Assembly: GCA_020345785.1 (NCBI GenBank)
Contig: CP070771.1
Location: 1,376,270-1,382,459 of the forward strand
Length of the DNA stretch: 6,190 bases
Reading direction: 5' to 3'
Source of the DNA: Desulfobacterales bacterium
GTDB lineage: Bacteria; Desulfobacterota; Desulfobacteria; Desulfobacterales; JAFDCJ01
The number at the start of each line of letters is the position of its first letter. Position 1 is the first letter of the stretch. Positions 1 through 4,598 of this stretch are shown piece by piece. The notes under the pieces are model-generated. The model ran no database searches. It worked only from the letters and a program-made list of their open reading frames with translations, and was not told the DNA's origin. Both the position numbers and the translations under genes were made by a program.

Positions 1-260
1 AACAGAAGACTCAGGGTGGGCAGGATGTAAATAATCAGGGCGCTTTTAAGGACTGCCGTTGAACTAAGGCTGATCGAAACCATATCGCCCACCTCGGCAC
101 CGGCCTGGTTTAAGACCCTGGTCTCCATTTTGGAGCAGTCCGCCAAGGAATGACAGAACTGCGCTGACTCGCAATTGCTGCAAGCATCACCTTTCTCAGT
201 AACGACCATTGCCCAGTCGTCTTCGCTGATGCTGGTGACCCGACCTTTTTTTTGTGCCAT
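1..260 (-). CDS. rseC: RseC/MucC-family membrane protein, N-terminal part (cut by window edge)
   Basis: Translation of the minus strand from the ATG at 260-258 is open through 86 codons to the window edge, so the C-terminus is missing. The product begins MAQKKGRVTSIS and carries four cysteines, C27-x2-C30-x5-C36-x5-C42, the spacing typical of RseC/MucC proteins. A small beta-type segment follows (GAEVGDMVSISLSS), then the start of a hydrophobic helix from about residue 72. The family is usually about 140-160 residues with two membrane helices, so roughly half is seen. In E. coli, RseC is an inner-membrane protein that modulates sigma-E activity and supports the Rsx complex that reduces SoxR; elsewhere it often accompanies rnf genes. 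The Cys cluster suggests metal or Fe-S binding. GGGGAG (complement of 267-272) lies 6 nt before the ATG and supports this start. It is transcribed divergently from the ZraP-like gene. The family call is firm; the role in this organism is inferred. Confidence 0.85.
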   Translation of the reverse strand, partial: MAQKKGRVTSISEDDWAMVVTEKGDACSNCESAQFCHSLADCSKMETRVLNQAGAEVGDMVSISLSSTAVLKSALIIYILPTLSLL

Positions 261-266
261 TTTTTT

Positions 267-272
267 CTCCCC
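267..272 (-). promoter_or_regulatory. Ribosome binding site of rseC
   Basis: The minus strand reads GGGGAG here, 6 nt upstream of the ATG. It fixes the start of a gene that is otherwise cut by the window edge. Confidence 0.7.
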
Positions 273-309
273 TTTGATTTAAACTAAAGTATCTATCCTG
301 ATACGGTAA

Positions 310-342
310 CTATTCAATTGCTATTCAACTGCTATTTCTATG
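310..342. repeat. 11-bp tandem repeat, about three copies
   Basis: CTATTCAATTG (310-320) is followed directly by CTATTCAACTG (321-331) and a diverged third copy CTATTTCTATG (332-342). The first two differ at one base. The 11-bp period is about one helical turn, as expected for side-by-side protein sites, and the array overlaps the candidate rseC promoters. Confidence 0.55.
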
Positions 343-345
343 CCA
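330..345 (-). promoter_or_regulatory. Candidate sigma-54 promoter for rseC (imperfect)
   Basis: The minus strand reads TGGCAT-AGAAA-TAGCA, with the invariant GG and GC exactly 10 nt apart as sigma-54 requires. It differs from TGGCAC-N5-TTGCA at one -24 base and one -12 base. Initiation would fall near 319, giving a leader of about 60 nt. A sigma-70-like alternative overlaps: TTGAAT (complement of 312-317), 18 nt, GATACT (complement of 288-293). I cannot decide between them from sequence alone. Confidence 0.35.
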
Positions 346-440
346 ATAATTATCCATTCAGCCAACACTCTGAAATCATGTATCTTTATCTTATCCGTAC
401 TTTAGTTTTTTAAATAATTCGTCTTGGTGCGTCCCATTTC

Positions 441-455
441 GGGTAATTGCTACCC
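441..455. promoter_or_regulatory. Palindrome, possible activator (enhancer) site
   Basis: GGGTA-attgc-TACCC is a perfect 5-bp dyad with a 5-bp spacer. It lies about 165 bp upstream of the -24 element of the ZraP-like gene, a usual distance for a sigma-54 enhancer site, and about 120 bp upstream of the candidate rseC start. Binding is not demonstrable from one copy. Confidence 0.3.
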
Positions 456-605
456 AGGTATCCAGTTCGGATGCTTAATAATTGCACACTTTTTTCAACT
501 CGACAGAACTGTAAGGCGTTTTTCTACTCCGACGACAAAGCAAATCCCGAAATATTTTACTTAATATCAGGACAATATATTGGTTTTTTAATATTAAGCG
601 ATTTT

Positions 606-621
606 TGGCACACCGCTTGCT
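606..621 (+). promoter_or_regulatory. Sigma-54 (-24/-12) promoter of the ZraP-like gene
   Basis: TGGCAC-ACCGC-TTGCT matches the sigma-54 consensus TGGCAC-N5-TTGCW throughout, with GG (607-608) and GC (619-620) 10 nt apart. Initiation is expected near 632, about 80 nt before the ATG at 714. E. coli zraP is also sigma-54 dependent, which supports the call. Confidence 0.92.
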
Positions 622-670
622 AAAAAATCAGGGCAAGAAAAAAATAATCCCGAAAATCAGATCGGGTGAA

Positions 671-721
671 ATGGAAAATGAAAGGCGTGAAGTCAAAGAA
701 AGGAGAAACTACTATGAGTAA
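671..721 (+). CDS. Possible leader peptide, 16 codons (uncertain)
   Basis: An ATG at 671 inside the 5' leader of the ZraP-like mRNA opens a 16-residue ORF, MENERREVKERRNYYE. Its stop (719-721) overlaps the downstream start at 714. It is charged, uses AGG/AGA arginine codons and ends in a way that would permit translational coupling. Its upstream ribosome site is weak (GGGTGA) and such a short ORF could be chance. The leader also has a weak hairpin, CCCGA (649-653) with TCGGG (662-666). Confidence 0.2.
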   Translation: MENERREVKERRNYYE

Positions 722-1214
722 GAAGTTAATCACCGTTATTACCGCAATCGCCTTGGTTGGATTTGGAACATTCGCGTATGCACATTGGAACGGAGGATAT
801 GGCCATCAGGGATGGATGCACGGCGGGTACGGAATGCACCAGGGATATTACGGAATGCATCAGGGGTATTATGGTAACCAGGGATATGGCTATCGGGGCG
901 ATTTGAATGAGGATCAAATCAAATCATTGGAAAAAGAGCAAGCCGAATTCATGAAATCAACGGAAATGATTCGCCAGGATCTTTATTCAAAGCAACTCGC
1001 CCTTGAAAGCGAACTTGCCAAGAGCGATCCGGACACCGCCAACGCGACTGCCTTGCAGAAAGAGATATCCGAACTACAGGCTCAACTGGATCAAAAACGC
1101 ATCGATCACATGATCAAAGTAAGAAAGATCAGTCCCGAGGCCGGCCGCGGATTTGCCGCAATGGGCCCCATGATGGGATACGGCAGTCAATATCCGGAAT
1201 CCTGCTGGCAGTAA
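714..1214 (+). CDS. ZraP/Spy/CpxP-like periplasmic heavy-metal stress protein
   Basis: The product is 166 residues from the ATG at 714, chosen because AGGAG (701-705) lies 8 nt upstream; an upstream GTG at 666 would put a poor charged extension before the signal peptide. Residues 1-23 form a signal peptide (MSKKLITVITAIALVGFGTF, then AYA) with probable cleavage before H24. Residues 24-62 are Gly/Tyr/His/Met-rich with the heptad MHQGYYG repeated at 41-47 and 48-54. Residues 63 to about 150 form a long amphipathic, coiled-coil-prone helical region typical of the LTxxQ/Metal_resist superfamily. The tail is Met/Gly-rich with one Cys (C164). ZraP in enterobacteria is a zinc-binding periplasmic chaperone that also dampens its own kinase. 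The His-rich segment suggests metal binding. It stands alone between a sigma-54 promoter and a strong terminator. The fold assignment is good; metal specificity is unknown. Confidence 0.85.
   Translation: MSKKLITVITAIALVGFGTFAYAHWNGGYGHQGWMHGGYGMHQGYYGMHQGYYGNQGYGYRGDLNEDQIKSLEKEQAEFMKSTEMIRQDLYSKQLALESELAKSDPDTANATALQKEISELQAQLDQKRIDHMIKVRKISPEAGRGFAAMGPMMGYGSQYPESCWQ
834..893 (+). repeat. In-frame 21-bp tandem repeat encoding MHQGYYG
   Basis: Two near-identical 21-bp units (834-854 and 855-875) and a partial third (876-893, NQGYGY) encode the repeated heptad of the mature N-terminus. The differences between units fall at third codon positions, which suggests selection on the peptide. Copy number could vary by slippage. 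Confidence 0.75.
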
Positions 1215-1252
1215 TCCGCTCTGAAATCAATCTGCGCCTCCTTCCTGTTTTA

Positions 1253-1289
1253 AAATGGGGCGGTTCGATGAACCGCCCCATTTATTTTC
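1253..1289 (+). terminator. Strong intrinsic terminator after the ZraP-like gene
   Basis: AAATGGGGCGGTTC (1253-1266) pairs perfectly with GAACCGCCCCATTT (1270-1283) across a 3-nt loop, giving a 14-bp stem followed by a short T-rich run (TATTTT). It lies about 40 nt past the stop codon and makes the ZraP-like gene a single-gene unit. The A-rich 5' side would let it work weakly in reverse. Confidence 0.85.
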
Positions 1290-1334
1290 CAATACAATGC
1301 GCTATAGTTTATAATAAGTTATTGCCTTCGTCCT

Positions 1335-1490
1335 AATTGGAATATTGGGATGCTGGAAAATTGGAAAAATGGGTTTTGGGATATTGTGTGACAGCGCTAA
1401 TGATAAACTTTGTTTTTGACCCTTAAAAAGAGAGATAATCCTATAAAGAATCATTATTCCATCATTTCAGAATTCCATTATTCCATAATT
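1335..1490. repeat. Degenerate long inverted repeat (possible decayed MITE-like element)
   Basis: The left arm (1335-1373) is a run of variants of TTGGAATATTGG and TTGGAAAAATGG. The right arm (1452-1490) reads, in reverse complement, as variants of ATGGAATAATGGAATTC. The arms align imperfectly over about 39 bp and enclose about 78 bp with no ORF. Iterated TGGAATAnTGG-type arms look like a small non-coding dispersed repeat. The rest of the 361-bp gap before the phosphatase holds the terminator above and no other clear signal; no convincing promoter for the phosphatase was found. Confidence 0.4.
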
Positions 1491-1575
1491 AAGGTAATAG
1501 CTCAGCCTTTAGTGAAAATTCCATACCTTCATTTAGTTATATAAATTCCTAGACATTAACTATCGGAGGCAATCC

Positions 1576-3393
1576 ATGATACATCCAAAAAGTTTGCAGC
1601 AGCGGCTATCGATCTTTTTGATTCTACCGGTGGCGCTTTTGCTGATCCTGATGGGAATTGCGGGTTTTATTTATGCCCGCAATCTTTTGCTGTCCCAGTG
1701 GCGGGAGGCGTCCGTCCTCAAATTGCAGCGCGCCGCCCATCGGGTTGACATGCGGCTGGCACGCGTGAAGGATTGGATTCGAATTTTTCATCAGACATCC
1801 AACGGTCAGGATACCTACGCAATTCACGATTTAACAATCGAGCAGCTCAAACAGCAGGAAGGCGTCGATCACGTTCATTTAACCTGGAACAATCACCAGC
1901 CTCCCTCACCTGCTCCTGCCGCTACTCGAATGTCACCCATGAGGCATATGGCCGCCGAACGCCCCCTGATGATGCGAAGGTTTCACAGCGGCCGCATTCG
2001 AGAAATCACACCACCGCGTTACGATGATGCAATTAAACATGAAACCGTTTCTTTGATTTCAGATTTGATCGACGAGAGCGGCCAATCTGTTGGACGACTT
2101 GAAGTGGCGCTGGATTTTAATGATTTAATTAAAAATGTCCGTGAGTCCGGCTGGTGGCAGAGCAACAAGGCGTTTTTGGTGAATGACACCGGTAATATTT
2201 TGACCAGCACGGCAAACGAAAAACGCGAGTCGTTAGCGGACAGCGGCGACCCTCTTGAAAGAGAGACATTAAAAGCAATGGAAACAGGTTCTTACGGCAC
2301 CATCCTGGGCGACGGCCATCCGCCCGATGAGGTGGTCGGCTTTTATAAACTGCAGGAAGCACCCTGGAGTCTGGTGATGATCGCCCCGGGCAAAGAGATT
2401 CTGGCACCCATTGTGCGCTTCCGATTGTATTATTTTGTGATCGGCGCCGCTTTTATTTTTTTTATTGTCGTCTTAATCAGGGTTGTCACCGGCCGAACGG
2501 TCGCTGCCATCAAGGAGGTCTCGCAGGCGGCAGAGCGTGTCGCCGGCGGTGACTATGGCAAGCTGCTTGCCGCAAAAACTCAGGACGAGGTGGGTGAATT
2601 GATCCGCAGTTTCAACTCCATGGTCCAACAGCTCAAGGAACGAATGGCAATGAAACAGGCCATGAACCTTGCCATGGAAGTTCAGCAGAATCTGCTTCCC
2701 AAGAAAATGCCGCGGATAAAAGGACTCGATATCGCCGCGCGCAGTATATATTGCGATGAAACCGGCGGCGATCTGTACGATTTTCTGGAAGTTAATGACG
2801 GCAATACCGATCGAATCGGAATCGCGGTCGGTGACGTCAGCGGTCATGGTATTCCGGCCGCCCTGCTGATGGCGACTGTCAGGGCATTTTTGAAAAGCAG
2901 GGTTGCGCAACCCGGCAGCACCGCTGAAATTATATCCGACGTGAATCGTCTGGTAACCCATGATACCGGTGATACCGGCCAGTTTATGACCCTTTTTTAC
3001 GCCTCGATTGATGCCGGTAAAAAAAAATTGAGCTGGGTAAGAGCCGGCCATGATCCGGCGGTTTTGTATGATCCGGTCAAGGATTCTTTCACCGACCTCG
3101 GCGGCCGGGGAATGGCGCTTGGCGTTAACCCCGGATATGATTATCGTGAAGGGGGCGTTATCGATTTATCCGGTGGACAGGTTCTTCTGATCGGAACCGA
3201 CGGCCTGTGGGAGACGCAAAATCCTTTCTACGAAATGTTCGGCAAAAATCGTCTGGAAGCGATTATCCGCCGGCATTCGAAAACTTCCGCCGACACCATT
3301 CTCGGGTCGATCATCCATGGAGTGCAGGAATTTCGCGGCTCAGCGAAGCAGGAAGACGATATAACCCTTGCGGTGATCAAGGTGGTCGACTAA
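1576..3393 (+). CDS. Membrane sensor phosphatase: periplasmic sensor, HAMP, SpoIIE/RsbU-type PP2C
   Basis: The product is 605 residues; CGGAGG (1564-1569) lies 6 nt before the ATG. TM1 spans about 12-34, a periplasmic sensor about 35-283, TM2 about 284-304, HAMP about 305-357, and the SpoIIE-type PP2C domain about 383-603. Metal-binding acidic motifs are all present: ETGGD (D399), VGDVSGHG (D420), GTDGLWE (D542) and the C-terminal DDITLAV (D594/D595), so it should be an active Mg/Mn-dependent serine/threonine phosphatase. Relatives dephosphorylate STAS-domain anti-sigma antagonists or act on other partners in response to a stimulus sensed outside. The sensor has an insertion rich in Met and His (M119, M122, H124, M125, M132, M133, H137), suggestive of metal sensing but unproved. 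No STAS protein or anti-sigma kinase is adjacent, so its substrate is unknown. The architecture is certain; signal and target are not. Confidence 0.93.
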   Translation: MIHPKSLQQRLSIFLILPVALLLILMGIAGFIYARNLLLSQWREASVLKLQRAAHRVDMRLARVKDWIRIFHQTSNGQDTYAIHDLTIEQLKQQEGVDHVHLTWNNHQPPSPAPAATRMSPMRHMAAERPLMMRRFHSGRIREITPPRYDDAIKHETVSLISDLIDESGQSVGRLEVALDFNDLIKNVRESGWWQSNKAFLVNDTGNILTSTANEKRESLADSGDPLERETLKAMETGSYGTILGDGHPPDEVVGFYKLQEAPWSLVMIAPGKEILAPIVRFRLYYFVIGAAFIFFIVVLIRVVTGRTVAAIKEVSQAAERVAGGDYGKLLAAKTQDEVGELIRSFNSMVQQLKERMAMKQAMNLAMEVQQNLLPKKMPRIKGLDIAARSIYCDETGGDLYDFLEVNDGNTDRIGIAVGDVSGHGIPAALLMATVRAFLKSRVAQPGSTAEIISDVNRLVTHDTGDTGQFMTLFYASIDAGKKKLSWVRAGHDPAVLYDPVKDSFTDLGGRGMALGVNPGYDYREGGVIDLSGGQVLLIGTDGLWETQNPFYEMFGKNRLEAIIRRHSKTSADTILGSIIHGVQEFRGSAKQEDDITLAVIKVVD

Positions 3394-3541
3394 TCCTGAC
3401 ATCTATCGGTCCTGAAATCCCCGGTTCATTTTTTTATCCGACAACTGAAAATTTTTTACACATCTGCAAACTCCGCATCGTTAAAACCTGGATAGTTCTT
3501 TACCACCGTATCCCCCGAATAAGGCTACCAAATTAAATCCC

Positions 3542-3555
3542 CATACGGCAGTATG
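3542..3555. promoter_or_regulatory. Palindrome upstream of the PilZ-like gene, possible activator site
   Basis: CATAC-ggca-GTATG is a perfect 5-bp dyad with a 4-bp spacer, 48 bp upstream of the -24 element at 3603. It could bind a regulator, though sigma-54 enhancers usually lie farther upstream. Confidence 0.3.
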
Positions 3556-3602
3556 CGAAAACAATAAGCAGTAATAGCTAATTGCGACGGCGCGAAGCAA
3601 AT

Positions 3603-3618
3603 TGGCACCCAACTTGCA
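3603..3618 (+). promoter_or_regulatory. Sigma-54 (-24/-12) promoter of the PilZ-like gene
   Basis: TGGCAC-CCAAC-TTGCA matches the consensus at every defined position, with GG (3604-3605) and GC (3616-3617) 10 nt apart. Initiation near 3629 leaves a leader of about 20 nt containing the ribosome site CGGAGGG (3638-3644). The close fit of promoter, ribosome site and start argues that the downstream ORF is a real gene. Confidence 0.92.
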
Positions 3619-3650
3619 CTCACAGATAAAAAAAGCTCGGAGGGTCAAAA

Positions 3651-4019
3651 ATGAAGAACAATGGCGAAAAACGATCCTGCACAATGAATGAATTCACCGA
3701 AAATAGAGATCGTAAATGCTGTCAAAGTGAAATACCCGTAAGCTGCAGTTATTTTAATTCAAATCATTATCACCAGGCCAAGATATCCAGCCACAGCAGC
3801 GAAGGTCTATGTCTGGATGCGGATTTCTACCTTAAACCGGGAGCCTGTATTTATTTTAGAGTGAAAGGGTATTTAAAAGATAAAACGGCGCCGAAATGCT
3901 GTCGATGCCCGGCATTTCGCAGCACAGGACTGGCGCAGGTAAAATGGTGTCGTGAAAATAGCAATGAGGGTGGCTCCCTTTATACGGCCGGTCTCAAATA
4001 TTATCAAGCGCCGTATTGA
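3651..4019 (+). CDS. Cys-rich PilZ-like domain protein
   Basis: The product is 122 residues, without signal peptide or membrane helix, and so presumably cytoplasmic. CGGAGGG lies 6 nt before the ATG. The pattern resembles PilZ-type beta-barrel proteins: a segment with SSHSSEGLCLDADF (46-59) in the place of the usual [DN]xSxxG strand-turn, then LKPGACIYFRV (61-71), then LAQVKWC (94-100) and a closing YTAGLKYY (101-108 area). The canonical c-di-GMP residues are weak: no clear RxxxR, and S47 replaces the Asp/Asn. It may therefore have lost ligand binding. There are ten cysteines (10, 23, 24, 32, 54, 66, 83, 84, 86, 100), including CCxC at 83-86, unusual for PilZ and suggestive of metal or redox chemistry. 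It has its own sigma-54 promoter. The PilZ relation is made by eye and is moderately secure; the function is unknown. Confidence 0.65.
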   Translation: MKNNGEKRSCTMNEFTENRDRKCCQSEIPVSCSYFNSNHYHQAKISSHSSEGLCLDADFYLKPGACIYFRVKGYLKDKTAPKCCRCPAFRSTGLAQVKWCRENSNEGGSLYTAGLKYYQAPY

Positions 4020-4024
4020 AATCG

Positions 4025-4198
4025 ATGCAGCGTATCAACGGCCTTTTGGCCGAGCACATCGCGTTGCAAAATTTGGAGGTATTCAGTTATATCGAACTGA
4101 TGAATTTGGGCGCTTTAGGTCTGGTGGGCGGACTTTCCTGGCTAAATCATTCCTGTCACCTTCAAAACGAAGCTGCTTCAATTTCTTATGCGCAATAA
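4025..4198 (+). CDS. Possible small protein downstream of the PilZ-like gene (uncertain)
   Basis: This is an ORF of 57 codons from the ATG at 4025; a TTG at 4016 overlapping the previous stop would give 60. The peptide runs MQRINGLLAEHIALQNLE and later has a hydrophobic stretch (LGALGLVGGLSWL). I do not recognise it. There is no clear ribosome site, so translation would rely on coupling to the PilZ-like gene. A different frame (3952-4251) is also open over the region, which weakens the case. It may be a small coupled protein, a gene remnant or chance. Confidence 0.25.
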   Translation: MQRINGLLAEHIALQNLEVFSYIELMNLGALGLVGGLSWLNHSCHLQNEAASISYAQ

Positions 4199-4372
4199 AT
4201 TCACATTTTTTTCTTCTCAGGAAATTCTGCTGTGAAAAAAATTTACAATAAAAAGAAATTCCAATAAATCAAGCAGCAATTAAAGCAACTCTTCCGAAAA
4301 ATTCTTACAAAATCAGACAATCACTTATTTAATCCTAAATTGATCGATTTTTAGGTTCTTGCACCCAGTCCA
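4199..4372. other. AT-rich spacer with little discernible content
   Basis: No ORF or promoter is convincing here. The only structure is a weak dyad, CCTAAA (4334-4339) with TTTAGG (4350-4355), followed by TTCTT. It could be a poor terminator for the PilZ-like transcript. Confidence 0.4.
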
Positions 4373-4443
4373 GGCGGGCGTAAAGCCCGCCCCTACGATA
4401 GGTTGCTTAACCTGTTGGGTAGGGGCGAGGTTTATCCTCGCCC
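4373..4443. repeat. Three-hairpin palindromic intergenic repeat (REP/MITE-like)
   Basis: Three stem-loops lie side by side. The first is GGCGGGC (4373-4379) with GCCCGCC (4385-4391) around GTAAA. The second is AGGTT (4400-4404) with AACCT (4409-4413) around GCTT. The third is GGGCGAGG (4423-4430) with CCTCGCCC (4436-4443) around TTTAT. In addition CCCCTAC (4390-4396) pairs with GTAGGGG (4419-4425), enclosing the middle hairpin, so the whole can fold as a cloverleaf-like structure or cruciform. The GTAGGGGCG-type ends resemble dispersed non-coding repeats found between genes in many bacteria. It is markedly more GC-rich than its surroundings. It might also stop or stabilise the upstream transcript. 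Confidence 0.75.
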
Positions 4444-4509
4444 ACACAGAACGGGTCATTATTCAAATCTTTGTATTGGAATCACTCAACTTGGGTTATT
4501 GATAAGATT

Positions 4510-4525
4510 TGGCATTGTCATTGCA
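4510..4525 (+). promoter_or_regulatory. Sigma-54 (-24/-12) promoter of the YHS gene
   Basis: TGGCAT-TGTCA-TTGCA matches the consensus except for T in place of the last C of the -24 block. GG (4511-4512) and GC (4523-4524) are 10 nt apart. Initiation near 4536 gives a leader of about 60 nt to the ATG at 4599. Confidence 0.82.
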
Positions 4526-4598
4526 GAAGATATTGCAGAAATCCGGCGAGCGGTGATTTCTAAAATAGAGGCAATTTGCCGAAAGGAGTTGATCAATT

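Larger units (their letters stand above)
281..408. repeat. 11-bp perfect inverted repeat, arms 281-291 and 398-408
   Basis: AAACTAAAGTA at 281-291 is the exact reverse complement of TACTTTAGTTT at 398-408, with 106 bp between the arms. The left arm sits at the candidate -10 region of rseC. It could be a pair of operators able to loop, the ends of a small decayed element, or chance in AT-rich DNA. Confidence 0.4.
261..605. other. Divergent intergenic region, AT-rich, with several short repeats
   Basis: No credible ORF lies between rseC and the sigma-54 promoter at 606. The stretch holds an 11-bp tandem repeat at 310-342 and an 11-bp perfect inverted repeat (281-291 with 398-408). It also holds a GGGTA/TACCC palindrome at 441-455 and an 8-bp inverted repeat CTTAATAT (560-567) with ATATTAAG (591-598). 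Length and position fit a shared control region for the two divergent genes, with room for enhancer-protein sites and DNA bending (for example by IHF) upstream of 606. The regulatory reading is inference. Confidence 0.5.

Noticed and set aside
666..713. GTG start at 666 extending the ZraP-like protein by 16 residues
   Set aside because: It would place a lysine-rich stretch before the signal peptide and has no good ribosome site. The ATG at 714 has AGGAG 8 nt upstream.
834..893. Tandem 21-bp repeat considered as a CRISPR-like array
   Set aside because: The units are contiguous without spacers and encode an in-frame protein repeat.
2473..3051. 192-codon ORF on the minus strand
   Set aside because: It lies wholly antisense to the well-conserved HAMP and PP2C domains of the phosphatase and has no recognisable domain or start signal.
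3394..3470. Terminator after the phosphatase gene
   Set aside because: T-runs are present (around 3428 and 3452), but no adjacent stable GC stem could be found.
3952..4251. 99-codon plus-strand ORF in another frame after the PilZ-like gene
   Set aside because: It overlaps the conserved end of the PilZ-like gene, has no ribosome site and ends in an AT-rich segment. The peptide is unrecognisable.
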